64,000 nucleotides of DNA from Hoylesella loescheii DSM 19665 = JCM 12249 = ATCC 15930 (GCF_000378085.1 NZ_KB899210.1:62001-126000), one strand, 5' to 3'; numbered from the stretch's first letter, positions 53,226-62,199 are shown. A program made the numbers and translations. The notes: a model not told the origin generated them from the sequence alone.

Positions 53226-53753
53226 CTATTTTATTTTTACCGCAATGCCACTAACCATGAGATAAACCTCATCAGCCTTAGTGGCGACATATTGGTTCAT
53301 CCATCCTTGAAGGTCGGTAAAGCGACGTTGTAGGGCGTTGTTGCTTACTCCGCCACTTCCAATCTCGTTAGTAACGAAGATAAAGGTGGTTTCTTGGGCA
53401 GTAAGTTTATCGAACTCGGCCTTCAGTTCCTCAAGTGTCTTGTCTACATCTGGCAATGTTGAGGTGTCGTGATTTGCGTCGTAGAAAAAGTTGGTGCACC
53501 AAAGGGTGATGCAATCCACAACCACCACCTTATTATATAATAGGTGTTTGCTCAGTTTTTTTTCTTCTTCGATGTTGGTCCAGCATGCTCCGCGCCGTTC
53601 TTGATGCTTCGCAATGCGTTGTCTGAACTCATCGTCCCAAGCGTGAGCAGTGGCCAAGTACACCGGTGTAGGTGATAGGCTGAGTGCCATGCGCTCGGCT
53701 GTGATGCTCTTGCCGGATCGTTGCCCGCCCGTAATCAAAATGATTTTCTTCAT
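53226..53753 (-). CDS. cobU: Adenosylcobinamide kinase / guanylyltransferase
   Basis: 175 residues. P-loop GGQRSGKS (9-16), then VYLATAHAWDDEF with the guanylylated histidine region (RIAKHQERR), VVDCITLWCTNFF, and FVTNEIGSGGV. It phosphorylates adenosylcobinamide and transfers GMP to it. First gene of cobUTSC. Only salvage and late assembly steps are in the window; no corrin ring genes. The putative -7 box ends 4 nt before the ATG, leaving no room for a cobalamin riboswitch. Confidence 0.94.
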   Translation of the reverse strand: MKKIILITGGQRSGKSITAERMALSLSPTPVYLATAHAWDDEFRQRIAKHQERRGACWTNIEEEKKLSKHLLYNKVVVVDCITLWCTNFFYDANHDTSTLPDVDKTLEELKAEFDKLTAQETTFIFVTNEIGSGGVSNNALQRRFTDLQGWMNQYVATKADEVYLMVSGIAVKIK

Positions 53754-53757
53754 GATG

Positions 53758-53765
53758 CGAAGTTA
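53758..53765 (-). promoter_or_regulatory. Candidate -7 box of cobUTSC, almost at the start codon
   Basis: Minus strand TAACTTCG (one mismatch to TAnnTTTG), then CATC, then ATG 53753. Confidence 0.45.
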
Positions 53766-53884
53766 CAAAAAAGGCGAAAGAGTGCGTAGAAAAGAACCAT
53801 TTTTCTCGTTGTAAAGGTTAAATAGTGTTCCGTTTTATCTCTTTTTTGGGTAAATTAGGGGGTGAAATGCATCTTTTTTGAAGT

Positions 53885-53920
53885 TTTGTTTGGTGCTTAC
53901 AGGTTTTTTCTTTTCCTTTG
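53885..53920 (+). promoter_or_regulatory. Promoter of the OmpA-type porin gene
   Basis: TTTG at 53889-53892 and TTCCTTTG at 53913-53920, separated by 20 bp, fit both Bacteroidota elements (first -7 base T, second T instead of A). Confidence 0.6.
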
Positions 53921-53970
53921 CAATCGTTTAGATTGAGATTTAAGACATTATCAAATTAAATTATTCAGGA

Positions 53971-55122
53971 ATGAAAAAGTTGTTTACTCTTTTTGCTGCC
54001 GCTTCTTTGGCAGCTTCAGTTTCTGCACAAACAGTAACTGAAAGCAAAACTTTCGACAATTTCTACATTGGAGTTAATGGTGGTGTAACAACTAACACAA
54101 CAGGTGTTAGATGGATGCATAACCTCAACCCTAACGCAGGTCTGCGTATCGGTCGTTACTTTACGCCCGTATTTGGTGTGGCAGTTGAAGGCAATGCTTA
54201 CTTCTCTAACAAGCCAGGAGTGTCACATGGTACGTTCGTTCGTTTCATTAACAGCTCTGCTTTGGCAACCATCAACTTCAGCAACTGGTTTGGTGGCTAC
54301 AAAGGTGAGCCCCGTACGTTCGAGGTTATCGGTTTGTATGGCTTCGGTTGGTTGCACACTTTCAACAACCAAGGCTGGAAAAACATAAACGCTCTTACCT
54401 CTAAGGCTGCTATCGACTTTGCGCTGAACTTTGGCGCTGCTAAACAATTCCAATTCTATGTTGAGCCCGCTATCGTGTATACGCTTAACGGTGCTGGTTA
54501 CAGTGGTTTGGAATACAACCTCAATAAGTCGCGTGTTCAACTTAACGGAGGTTTGATTTATCGTTTCGGAAACTCTAACGGTTCGCACAACTTCACGGTT
54601 GCACAACTTCGTGATCAATCTGAAATCGATGGTTTGAATGCTCAGATCAACAGCCTTCGTGGTGACTTGAGCGGTAAAGAAAGCCGTTTGGCTGAGAAGG
54701 ATCGTCAGATCGCTGACTTGCAAAAGGCATTGGATGACTGCAACAACCAACCCAAGACGATTGTTAAGAACGTGAAGTCGGAAACGGTTACCAACCTGCA
54801 ACCCACCGTTCTCTTCCGTCAAGGTAAGTCGGTTATTGATCCCGCACAGTATGCTCCGCTGGAACTTATCGCTTCGTACATGAGAAATCATCCCGATGCT
54901 AAGGTAGAAATTCGCGGTTATGCTTCTCCCGAAGGTAGCGCTGAATTGAACCAAAAGCTTTCTAACGCTCGTGCACAAGCCGTTAAGGATGCACTTGTTA
55001 GAAAGTACAAGATTGCTGCTAGCCGCCTTACCACTAAGGGTATGGGTGTAACAGACACGCTGTTTGAAGAGGTTTCTTTCAACCGTGTTGCTACTTTCAA
55101 CGACAGTACTAAGGGCGAATAA
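53971..55122 (+). CDS. OmpA-type outer-membrane porin
   Basis: 383 residues. Signal peptide (LFTLFAAASLAASVSA). Residues 25-205 form an eight-stranded barrel (FYIGVNGGVTTN, GLRIGRYFTPVFGVAVEG, QFYVEPAIVYTL), then a coiled-coil linker (EIDGLNAQINSLRGDL, EKDRQIADLQKAL) and an OmpA peptidoglycan-binding domain (VLFRQGKSVIDPAQY; then EIRGYASPEGSAELNQKLS; NARAQAVKDAL). It is a major surface and stability protein in Bacteroidota. Codon bias and isolated strong promoter suggest high expression. A clear terminator follows. Confidence 0.93.
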   Translation: MKKLFTLFAAASLAASVSAQTVTESKTFDNFYIGVNGGVTTNTTGVRWMHNLNPNAGLRIGRYFTPVFGVAVEGNAYFSNKPGVSHGTFVRFINSSALATINFSNWFGGYKGEPRTFEVIGLYGFGWLHTFNNQGWKNINALTSKAAIDFALNFGAAKQFQFYVEPAIVYTLNGAGYSGLEYNLNKSRVQLNGGLIYRFGNSNGSHNFTVAQLRDQSEIDGLNAQINSLRGDLSGKESRLAEKDRQIADLQKALDDCNNQPKTIVKNVKSETVTNLQPTVLFRQGKSVIDPAQYAPLELIASYMRNHPDAKVEIRGYASPEGSAELNQKLSNARAQAVKDALVRKYKIAASRLTTKGMGVTDTLFEEVSFNRVATFNDSTKGE

Positions 55123-55146
55123 TTTTCGTAACTAGCAAACAAAGAT

Positions 55147-55182
55147 AAGTCCCGACATTCGAAAGAGTGTCGGGACTTTCTT
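55147..55182 (+). terminator. Intrinsic terminator after the porin gene
   Basis: AAGTCCCGACA (55147-55157) and TGTCGGGACTT (55168-55178), 11-bp stem, T-rich tail. Confidence 0.9.
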
Positions 55183-55353
55183 ATTTATAGGGTTAGGCAA
55201 TATACAGACATGATGATGAAAGCTACGCAAGGGTACTGTCTGACAAGTCTGACCTTTTCTATTGATAAGTTTATTCTCGCCCATCAAACCATTCTAAATG
55301 TGCAAAGACCTTATTAATTGTCAACAAACTTGGGATGTAACATATTTTCTGAC

Positions 55354-55361
55354 TACCTTTG
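55354..55361 (+). promoter_or_regulatory. -7 box of the thioesterase gene
   Basis: TACCTTTG; leader of about 130 nt to ATG 55496. Confidence 0.55.
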
Positions 55362-55495
55362 TAGCCGTAAAATGGGGCAAGTATACCGTAAATGGTGCAG
55401 GGTAAGCCCACAATATGGCGCATCTTAGCCTATATTATTCTATGAGGGGTAATAGCTTTGGTGCAATTTGTTTTCAATTTAAACCGATAAGTATT

Positions 55496-56263
55496 ATGAC
55501 GTTAGATAAGATAGGAAAGTACGAATTCTTAATAGAACCATTTCATTGCGACTTCTCACAACGCCTTTTTATGGGACATTTAGGTAACCACTTGCTGAAC
55601 GCAGCCGACTTCCATTCGAACGATAGGGGATTTGGTATGAACTATTTAAGTACCATACAGAAGACGTGGGTGCTTTCGCGGTTGGCCATTGAACTTGAAA
55701 GCTTGCCCAAGGCGTACTCGCGTATGAGCGTGGAGACATGGGTTGATGGCGTGATGCGTTTTTTCACCCATCGTAACTTTAAGATGACAGATGCAGAAAC
55801 GGGTGTTGTTTATGGCTACGGGCGTAGTGTGTGGGCCATGATTGATACGGAAACGCGACAGCCTGCCGACATTCTAGCCGTAAAGGAAGGTAGCATCGTA
55901 AATTATGTTGACGATGTTACACCTTGTCCCATTGAAGCTTCTTCGCGCGTAAAGATAGGTGGAGAGGCAGACCTAGTGGGTTCTGTTGAAACCCATTACA
56001 GTGATGTTGACATTAATGGACATATCAATAGTGTGAAGTATCTTGAGCATCTTTTCGACTTGATGACTGAATCGTGGCATCAAGTTTATCGTGTTCAGCG
56101 CGTGGATGTGGCATACGTGGCCGAGAGTCACTTTGGAGATGTGTTACATTATTATAAGGAAGAGGTGGCACCAGACGAAGAACTTTATCGAATTGTGAAG
56201 TGTACGCCAGCTGGAGAAACGGCTGAAGTGTGCCGTGTGGCTGTGAAGTGGGTGGCGAAATAA
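55496..56263 (+). CDS. Acyl-ACP thioesterase
   Basis: 255 residues from ATG 55496; an in-frame ATG at 55415 would add 27 unlike residues. Double hot-dog fold of the FatA/FatB type: N-terminal YEFLIEPFHCDF, then the substrate region YLSTIQKTWVLSRLAIEL, RNFKMTDAETGVVYGYGRSVWAMID, and in the second half HYSDVDINGHINSVKYLEH, whose Asp, Asn and His are the catalytic set in plant-type thioesterases. It releases free fatty acids from acyl carrier protein. Stand-alone gene. Confidence 0.9.
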   Translation: MTLDKIGKYEFLIEPFHCDFSQRLFMGHLGNHLLNAADFHSNDRGFGMNYLSTIQKTWVLSRLAIELESLPKAYSRMSVETWVDGVMRFFTHRNFKMTDAETGVVYGYGRSVWAMIDTETRQPADILAVKEGSIVNYVDDVTPCPIEASSRVKIGGEADLVGSVETHYSDVDINGHINSVKYLEHLFDLMTESWHQVYRVQRVDVAYVAESHFGDVLHYYKEEVAPDEELYRIVKCTPAGETAEVCRVAVKWVAK

Positions 56264-56382
56264 GCTTTTTGTAGCCCGCCTTATGCCTTATCTTGGCGTG
56301 CCAAGATCTTTGCTCTCATTGATGAAAAAACGTTTTGCTGGTTCTTTTCTTGTTGCTTATAGCTTTTTAGAAATCCCTTACC

Positions 56383-57243
56383 TCATTTCTCTTCAACGTG
56401 TCCACCTTTCGAAAGGGCGTCAACAAAGTCGTTAGGAAGGTTGCATTTGTAGCACGTTCTCATACCAACTTTTACCGGTACGTCCTGATAATCCTCCTCA
56501 TACAAGGTGTTACCATTCTTGTCGTTGAAGCTAACCTTAATCTTCAAGCCATCGCTTTCGCGACGTGGAAAAGTGTAGATGGCGAGTGTTGGCGGTGTGG
56601 TTCTCATTGATTCACTAACTTCGCGCGTTTCGGTTTCACGAGAAGCAACGCATCCTTCAAGGCTTTTAGCGTCTAACGTGCTGCTTCCACCCGTGTACTT
56701 AAATTCCACCTGTGTCACGTTTTGTGGTAAGGGGCTAGTGACGGCTAGTTGGAACATGGCCGTTACGCGTGTCATGGGTAAGGTATAGGTTGACTTACCC
56801 GACACAGTTATTTCTCCATTGTAGATGTATGTGTCGGTAACTTTGTTCTTATAGAAGGTTATTCGCTGTGCATTGGTGATGGTTGCGTGGCCCATTCCTG
56901 CATGAGTCACAGCCACAACGCTATATGTACCATCGTCTAGTCGCAAGGATGGTTTCATAAATAAGTCGTTGTCTGCCGACAAGTGCACACTCTTCACACG
57001 TTTACCGCTCTTAAACACACTCACGCTTAACTGGGTTAAGGGTGCATTTTTAATAGCGTATGGAGGGCTAGCCTCACCTATTTCCGCGTAGGGCTCTGTA
57101 GTTGGAGCTTCAAAGATGAGCGTTATTCCATCGGATTCAGCCACCTTTTCATGCTCGTTTTCAACTACTGGTTTCTCGCACGCTACAAAAAACAAAGCCA
57201 AAATACAAGTAAACGCGTATGCCAATCGTTTGTTGTTTGTCAT
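56383..57243 (-). CDS. FimB/Mfa2-like fimbrial anchor lipoprotein
   Basis: 286 residues. Lipoprotein signal (LALFFVAC, Cys 22). The rest is beta-rich in the manner of Bacteroidota fimbrial anchor or accessory subunits: LTQLSVSVFKSGKRVKSV, GTYSVVAVTHAGMGH, YTLPMTRVTAMFQLAV, VEFKYTGGSS. The first domain resembles FimB/Mfa2 of Porphyromonas and its length fits. No fimbrillin gene (fimA/mfa1) is nearby, so the partner is elsewhere or it acts alone. The promoter overlaps inverted repeats. Confidence 0.75.
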   Translation of the reverse strand: MTNNKRLAYAFTCILALFFVACEKPVVENEHEKVAESDGITLIFEAPTTEPYAEIGEASPPYAIKNAPLTQLSVSVFKSGKRVKSVHLSADNDLFMKPSLRLDDGTYSVVAVTHAGMGHATITNAQRITFYKNKVTDTYIYNGEITVSGKSTYTLPMTRVTAMFQLAVTSPLPQNVTQVEFKYTGGSSTLDAKSLEGCVASRETETREVSESMRTTPPTLAIYTFPRRESDGLKIKVSFNDKNGNTLYEEDYQDVPVKVGMRTCYKCNLPNDFVDALSKGGHVEEK

Positions 57244-57262
57244 GATATGTAGGTTCTAGTAA

Positions 57263-57301
57263 TACTACAAAAGTAGTAAAAAAACATGAAACGTCATGTT
57301 T
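57263..57301 (-). promoter_or_regulatory. Fimbrial gene promoter with two inverted repeats
   Basis: Minus strand TACTTTTG (57268-57275) is centred in TACTAC-aaaa-GTAGTA (57263-57278); next to it is AAACATGA-aacg-TCATGTTT (57282-57301). These could be operators. Confidence 0.5.
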
Positions 57302-57616
57302 CATTATGAAATGTTTCGCTAAACAACCAGATTTTCTATGCTATCATTCTTTTTTTATGTAATTTCATCGTTTATTTTTCGCACAGAACACAAGACAATG
57401 CTAGTTTGAGATAAGAAGTTATTTTTCTTGCGTAAGAGAAGGTAGACAAATCGTAGTGTATGCTTATTTGTAATTAGATTAATCTTTATATGATAGGGCG
57501 TTAAACACTGATTCTTTACAAGCAGGTGTTGACTGTTCTTATCCGGGTCGCTCACTGAAGTATGAGAAATGAATAGTTTCAAATCTCTTTTTATTTGATT
57601 TAATACAAGAAAAACG

Positions 57617-57624
57617 TATTTTTG
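57617..57624 (+). promoter_or_regulatory. -7 box of the ECF sigma operon
   Basis: TATTTTTG matches TAnnTTTG; 51 nt before ATG 57676. Confidence 0.55.
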
Positions 57625-57675
57625 TGTCACAAAAGACAAAGTCTTGCGTACTATAAGTAAATAACAGAACATCAG

Positions 57676-58146
57676 ATGACCGTCGACGAATATAAAGAAG
57701 AGGTGGAACGTAACAGACCACGCATGCTTTCCGTTGCTCGCAGCTATCTAAAAGCTAGCGAAGAGGCTGAAGATGTTGTGCAGGATGTGCTGCTGAAGCT
57801 CTGGCAATTGCTCGACAAGCTGCGTATTCCCATGGGGCCTTTAGCTTTGGTGCTGGTGAGAAACCGCTGTGTTGATTGTTTACGGCGACTCCAAACCACC
57901 ATTGATATTCCCGAAAACGTGGCGGAGAGCGAGCCAGCATGTGATGAACGCTATGAAAAGGTGATGCAGCTCGTTGACAAACTGCCCACGATGCAGCAGA
58001 CAATCATGCGGCTTCGTCACATGGAAGGCATGGAAATGTATGAGATTGCAGAACTCACGGGAAGTAAGGAAGCGGCTGTCAGAAAGTCGTTGAGCCGTGC
58101 ACGACAGGCCATCAGACAGCAATTTAAACAACAAAGCAATGAATAA
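57676..58146 (+). CDS. ECF-type RNA polymerase sigma factor
   Basis: 156 residues. Region 2 with the core-binding DVVQDVLLKLWQLLDKL and promoter-opening part; region 4 helix-turn-helix MEMYEIAELTGSKEAAVRKSL, SRARQAIRQQ. There is no region 3 or 1.1, so it is an extracytoplasmic-function sigma factor. It is the first of four genes (sigma, anti-sigma-like membrane protein, DUF6108-like secreted protein, barrel protein), overlapping the second by 8 bp. The signal and targets are unknown. Confidence 0.93.
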   Translation: MTVDEYKEEVERNRPRMLSVARSYLKASEEAEDVVQDVLLKLWQLLDKLRIPMGPLALVLVRNRCVDCLRRLQTTIDIPENVAESEPACDERYEKVMQLVDKLPTMQQTIMRLRHMEGMEMYEIAELTGSKEAAVRKSLSRARQAIRQQFKQQSNE

Positions 58147-58588
58147 GGACGAAGAAATCAGGATTTTAGTCGCTCGCTTCATGGATGGTGACACCACACT
58201 TGATGAAGAAAGTAAGCTTTATTGCTATTTTTCTGGCAATGAGGTGTCAGATGACTTGCTACCGATGCGCGAATATTTCCGCTCGATTGCAGTCATGTGT
58301 ACGCCCAAACGCAGTCAGTATAAAGGGAAACCTGTGTTGCTTGGCCTGCTTTCACGCCCGTTGTTCATTGGCATAGCTGCCTCAATTGCCTTGCTTGTAG
58401 CGGTGGGGGTGGGCAGCCTGTTGTGGCGATCAGAACCACAGGACTATTGCGAGGCTTACATCTACAATAGGTATGTGACTTCCCCTGGTACCGTAATGAA
58501 AGAGGTAGACGGAACACTGCAAGCCATTCGTCAGGATGGCGAATCAAACGTTGAAGGTCAGTTGCACAACATTTTCGGGAACCAATAA
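58139..58588 (+). CDS. Putative anti-sigma factor, single-pass membrane protein
   Basis: 149 residues from ATG 58139, which overlaps the sigma stop by 8 bp (ATGAATAA). The cytoplasmic N-terminal ~70 residues start DEEIRILVARFMDGDTTLDEE and a YCYFSG stretch, as in short Bacteroidota anti-sigma factors; a basic stretch and one TM helix (about 76-96, GIAASIALLVAVGVGSLLW) follow; the C-terminal ~50 residues would face the periplasm. The usual zinc motif HxxxCxxC is absent. Function is inferred from position and topology. Confidence 0.75.
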   Translation: MNKDEEIRILVARFMDGDTTLDEESKLYCYFSGNEVSDDLLPMREYFRSIAVMCTPKRSQYKGKPVLLGLLSRPLFIGIAASIALLVAVGVGSLLWRSEPQDYCEAYIYNRYVTSPGTVMKEVDGTLQAIRQDGESNVEGQLHNIFGNQ

Positions 58589-58614
58589 AAAAGGAAATGA
58601 TTAAATACATCGTT

Positions 58615-59052
58615 ATGAAACTTCGTTTTTTCTTAACAGCTATCGTGGCGCTTCTTGCCTTTGAGGCTCATGCTCAGCAAGGTTTGAACGTGAATGCTCT
58701 CTTTCAAGGTAAAGTGGTGCCGCATGAAGAGATGGTGGACGTCAGGGTGAAAGGCCGTGCCATCAGTAAATACAAACTTGATTTTTATCGCAGTATTCGT
58801 TTCAATGCTACCGAACAACAACGAAATGTGGTAGACGATTTGGTTGATAGCGACTGCAAAACGGCCATGGGAACGGAACAAACCACCCGAAACGGCATGA
58901 CAACCCTTATCATGACGCTACCCAAACAGGGCAATATGAACCGATACCTGTGCTATCTTACCTGCCGAAAAGGGCGAACGACCATGATTACCGTGGTCTA
59001 TATGGAAGGCAAAGTGGAAAGTATTGCCGAACTCAGGAAACTAATACATTAA
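58615..59052 (+). CDS. Small secreted protein, DUF6108-like
   Basis: 145 residues from ATG 58615 (an ATG at 58597 adds six). Signal peptide (LRFFLTAIVALLAFEAHA). The mature part begins QQGLNVNALFQGKVVP and contains a VDVRVKGRAISKYKLDFYRS stretch, which resembles the DUF6108 family found beside ECF sigma genes in Bacteroides; that name is from memory and should be checked. No catalytic motif. Third gene of the sigma cassette, 26 bp after the anti-sigma gene, and probably a periplasmic sensor component or part of the output. Confidence 0.65.
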   Translation: MKLRFFLTAIVALLAFEAHAQQGLNVNALFQGKVVPHEEMVDVRVKGRAISKYKLDFYRSIRFNATEQQRNVVDDLVDSDCKTAMGTEQTTRNGMTTLIMTLPKQGNMNRYLCYLTCRKGRTTMITVVYMEGKVESIAELRKLIH

Positions 59053-59062
59053 GGATATAGTT

Positions 59063-59926
59063 ATGAAAAAGATCTTCGTTTGCATGGCTTTGGCCTTTAG
59101 CATGGCAGCCAAAGCAACACCATCAGACAATGACACGGTAGTTGTTGAACGACCGCAGAAAGTGAGAATCATCACTGGTGACTCTGTACAAAGTGTGGAA
59201 GTGTGGGGTAAAGAGGGAAATCAAACCTTTCATTATGTGAGTAACATCCAGCTTGTCGACAGCAATTATGTGAGCACTTCGGCCATCAATGACGATACAT
59301 GGAGCTTCTCTATTGCTGGTTTCAGTAAGCCGGGGAGGAAAAAATCCAGGACAGAGTGCTCGACTCACTTGGCTGTGGGCTTCAACAATGCCGTGGGAAT
59401 GCCAACAGGTGCCGACATTCAGCCCTTCAAATCATGGGAGTTTTGGTGGATCGTGACCGATTGGACCTATCGTCCGTGGCGAAACAATCACTTTCTTTCA
59501 ATGGGATTGGGGCTCGATTGGAGAAATTATCGCATGACTGACGATCTGCGTTTCGTGAAAGATAACCGCTCGGTGGCCCTCGACACTTACCCCATAGGAA
59601 GTACTCCCAAGTTCTCTCGTATCAAAGTTTTCAGCATCAACTTTCCTATCCGTTATGGATATGAAGGCAAATGGTTTGGTTTCAGCCTCGGTCCTGTGAT
59701 CAATTTAAACACTTACGGCAGCCTGAAAACACGCTACGAAAAGGATGGTCACAAGGTGAAAGACGTGGACAAAGATGTACGTATCACTCCCGTTACAGTT
59801 GATTTCATGGGTACATTCTCTATTCGCGGTATTCCTGACTTTTATTTTAAGTATAGTCCTTGCAACTTATTGCGCGATGGCTACGGACCTAAGTTCAGAA
59901 CCTTGTCGTTCGGCCTTATGTTTTAG
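59063..59926 (+). CDS. Outer-membrane beta-barrel protein of the sigma cassette
   Basis: 287 residues. Signal peptide (FVCMALAFSMAAKA). The N-terminal ~90 residues are a non-barrel region with strands (VQSVEVWGKEGNQTFHYV); from about 100 on, alternating strands (THLAVGFNNAVG, FLSMGLGLDWRNYRM, INFPIRYGYEGKWFGFSLG) end in RTLSFGLMF with the terminal Phe of a barrel. It resembles PorT/porin-type barrels of Bacteroidota. Last gene of the cassette, 10 bp after the DUF6108-like gene, then a terminator. It may be the envelope element under watch. Confidence 0.78.
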   Translation: MKKIFVCMALAFSMAAKATPSDNDTVVVERPQKVRIITGDSVQSVEVWGKEGNQTFHYVSNIQLVDSNYVSTSAINDDTWSFSIAGFSKPGRKKSRTECSTHLAVGFNNAVGMPTGADIQPFKSWEFWWIVTDWTYRPWRNNHFLSMGLGLDWRNYRMTDDLRFVKDNRSVALDTYPIGSTPKFSRIKVFSINFPIRYGYEGKWFGFSLGPVINLNTYGSLKTRYEKDGHKVKDVDKDVRITPVTVDFMGTFSIRGIPDFYFKYSPCNLLRDGYGPKFRTLSFGLMF

Positions 59927-59943
59927 CATGCCTATATATAGTA

Positions 59944-59976
59944 ATAAGGTGGAAACTAGATCGGTTTTCACCTTAT
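59944..59976 (+). terminator. Terminator of the sigma cassette
   Basis: ATAAGGTGGAAAC (59944-59956) pairs with GTTTTCACCTTAT (59964-59976), with one G-T pair and a 7-nt loop. Confidence 0.65.
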
Positions 59977-60040
59977 ATATTGTCGTTCATATCAGCTATT
60001 CCCAATTAGTGTAACTGAGTAAAGACAACAAATTGGTTGC

Positions 60041-60232
60041 CTATGCGCGCATGTCACCATCAATCAGATGATCAAACTTACCACGGAATTGCTCAGCAAG
60101 GCACTTGTAGCCAAGAAAGATGAAGCACGCAAGGTAGAAGAACAAGATCGTAAAGTTAATCATGAAGAACCACTTGCGCCCCTTTAAGTGATAATGAAAA
60201 GGAGTCTGGCCAGCACCCAAGGTCGCATGCAT
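60041..60232 (-). CDS. Small membrane protein or gene remnant
   Basis: 63 residues from ATG 60232. One TM helix (FFMINFTILFFYLACFIFLGY, about 21-41) between a basic stretch HYHLKGRKW and a C-terminal KCLAEQFRGKFDHLID. Sequence composition is protein-like, and the frame opens upstream (to a TGA near 60256) without an ATG, so it could be the tail of a decayed larger gene or a true small protein. No function recognised. Confidence 0.4.
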   Translation of the reverse strand: MHATLGAGQTPFHYHLKGRKWFFMINFTILFFYLACFIFLGYKCLAEQFRGKFDHLIDGDMRA

Positions 60233-60350
60233 AGGTGCTTTGAAGTTCTTAATGTATCAAAAGATTTCCAAAGCCATAGAAGAAATTAAGCCTCATGAAC
60301 TTATCCCGAGTTGGCGAAAATAATGTAAGGCGGATACGGCTCATTAATGG

Positions 60351-60386
60351 AAAAGCCTACAACCAAAGAAGTTGGTTGTAGGCTTT
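60351..60386 (-). terminator. Terminator of the DUF349-AspT operon
   Basis: Minus strand AAAAGCCTACAACCA pairs with TGGTTGTAGGCTTTT, 15-bp stem, ending in a T-run. Confidence 0.85.
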
Positions 60387-60439
60387 TATTAGTTACAAAT
60401 GTGGGACTCTTCGGCCCCGACGATGCTGCTATACAGTTT

Positions 60440-62143
60440 TTAAATTGAGCCACAGAAGAAAAGCACGATAAGCTGGGCAGTAAAAATGCGCAGGAACATG
60501 CTTAATGGATAAACGGTGGAGTAGCCGATGCCAGGTGCTTCACGTGAGCAAATCTGGTTAGCGTATGCCAATGCGGGTGGGTCTGTACAAGTACCGGCTA
60601 GCATTCCCATGATGGTGAAGTAATTAAACTTGTACACCAATCGGGTAATAGTACCGACAATAAGGATGGGAATAACTGTAATGATGAAACCTGTATATAC
60701 ATACTTAATTCCATCGCCTTGTATAACGGTGTCCCAGAAATGTGCACCCGCTTTAATTCCTACACTCGCAAGGAACAGCGCCAAGCCTATTTCACGGAGC
60801 ATGAGGTTGGCAGATGTGGTGGTGTAGGTCACCAGCTTAAACTTATAACCAAAGCGACCAATGAGGATGGCGATAACCAACGGACCGCCTGCTATACCCA
60901 ATTTAAGGGCAGCAGGTATACCATGAATGTGTAGAGGGATACTTCCGAAGAGAATGCCCACAATAATGCCGATGAAGATAGTGGCAATATTGGGTGCATC
61001 CAAACGGCGAGCAGAGTTACCCAGTACCTCGGCAACACGGTCAACGTGGTCTTCGGGACCGACAGCAACTACACGATCCCCAATTTGGAAACGGTGGCTT
61101 GGACTAGCAAAGAGGTTCATGCCTTGGCGAGTAATACGCGTAATGTTGACGCCGTAAACACTAGAGAAGTGCATTTCACGCAACAGTTTACCATTAATGG
61201 CAGGACGTGTAACCACGATACGCTTAGAAACCAAGGGTTGCTCTTTGTCTTCGTAAGCCCATTCTTCTGGTAACTCTTCGCCAATAAATACTTGAATAGC
61301 TTCTGCATCGCTCTCTGCACATACGATAAGGGCTTCGTCGCCTACCGAGAACACGGTATCTTGTTGAGGAATTACCACTTTCCCATCGTGATACAGCCTT
61401 GTGCAGACCATATCGCGGTTTAAGAACTCGGATATCTGGCCAAGGGTTCGCCCGTCAAGATACGAGTTGTTCACTCTCACGTGCATGACATATGGTTTGG
61501 CGTGTGGGTCTTCGCTTTCTTGAGCGGCAAGTTTATCTTCTTCTTCTTGCAAGTCTACGCGGCAGATGTACCTAACGGCGATGGTTGCACCGATGATACC
61601 TAGCACACCCAAAGGATAAGCACAAGCGTAGCCCGAGGCAATTTGTGGCAGGCCATTAGGGAACGAAGACTCTAAGCTTGTTAAAGCTTCGTTGGCTGCA
61701 CCAAGACCAGGGGTGTTTGTTACGGCACCCGAAAGCGTTCCAACCATCATGGGGAGCGCATTCGGATCGCTTGTGTCGAAGAAGATGAAGTAGCAGGCAA
61801 ACATCACGGCGACGTTCAATAGGATGAGGCTTACTGAAAGCAGGTTGAGCTTGATGCCACCTTTCTTGAAGCTTTCGAAGAAACCTGGACCAACTTGCAA
61901 ACCAATACAGAAGACGAAAAGGATAAGTCCGAAGTCTTGCATAAAGGTAAGAATGTTGGTGGGAGCCGTGAATTTGATGTGGCCTGCCAAGATACCAACG
62001 AACAGAACGAAAGTTACTCCGAGGGAAATACCGCCCACTTTTATCTTTCCGAGCAGCACACCGCCTGCTATGACGACGGAGTAGAGCAGCACAATGTGTG
62101 CTACCGAATCGTTGACACTAAAGAGATTAATTAACCAGTCCAT
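60440..62143 (-). CDS. AspT/YidE/YbjL-family transporter with RCK domains
   Basis: 567 residues. Two blocks of about five TM helices: residues 1-175 and 390-567. The motif region [17 protein letters not shown] in block one and [15 protein letters not shown] in block two are the paired conserved loops of this family (the pattern G-x-x-T-x-x-P). Between them lie two RCK_C-like nucleotide-sensing domains (about 205-290 and 295-375: [29 protein letters not shown]). AspT exchanges aspartate and alanine in lactobacilli; other members may carry other anions, so the substrate is unknown. Follows the DUF349 gene by 56 bp. Confidence 0.9.
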   Translation of the reverse strand: MDWLINLFSVNDSVAHIVLLYSVVIAGGVLLGKIKVGGISLGVTFVLFVGILAGHIKFTAPTNILTFMQDFGLILFVFCIGLQVGPGFFESFKKGGIKLNLLSVSLILLNVAVMFACYFIFFDTSDPNALPMMVGTLSGAVTNTPGLGAANEALTSLESSFPNGLPQIASGYACAYPLGVLGIIGATIAVRYICRVDLQEEEDKLAAQESEDPHAKPYVMHVRVNNSYLDGRTLGQISEFLNRDMVCTRLYHDGKVVIPQQDTVFSVGDEALIVCAESDAEAIQVFIGEELPEEWAYEDKEQPLVSKRIVVTRPAINGKLLREMHFSSVYGVNITRITRQGMNLFASPSHRFQIGDRVVAVGPEDHVDRVAEVLGNSARRLDAPNIATIFIGIIVGILFGSIPLHIHGIPAALKLGIAGGPLVIAILIGRFGYKFKLVTYTTTSANLMLREIGLALFLASVGIKAGAHFWDTVIQGDGIKYVYTGFIITVIPILIVGTITRLVYKFNYFTIMGMLAGTCTDPPALAYANQICSREAPGIGYSTVYPLSMFLRIFTAQLIVLFFCGSI

Positions 62144-62199
62144 TTTTTACGAGGATAGGGTTGTTTTTAATAGTTATACATGTTGTTTGAATTCTGTTT

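Larger units (their letters stand above)
55123..55495. other. 373-bp region after the porin gene
   Basis: Holds the porin terminator (55147-55180) and the promoter of the thioesterase gene. Nothing else seen. Confidence 0.6.
57244..57675. other. 432-bp divergent region between the fimbrial gene and the sigma operon
   Basis: AT-rich. Holds the fimbrial promoter with two inverted repeats (57263-57301) and the sigma operon promoter (57617-57624). No gene supported. Confidence 0.6.

Noticed and set aside
53754..53970. Cobalamin riboswitch between cobU and the porin gene
   Set aside because: No conserved B12-box word and little space before the cobU start.
60298..60316. TTATCCCGAGTTGGCGA as a third copy of the element end
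   Set aside because: Only TTATCCCGA matches in the expected order; the rest does not align, so chance is likely.
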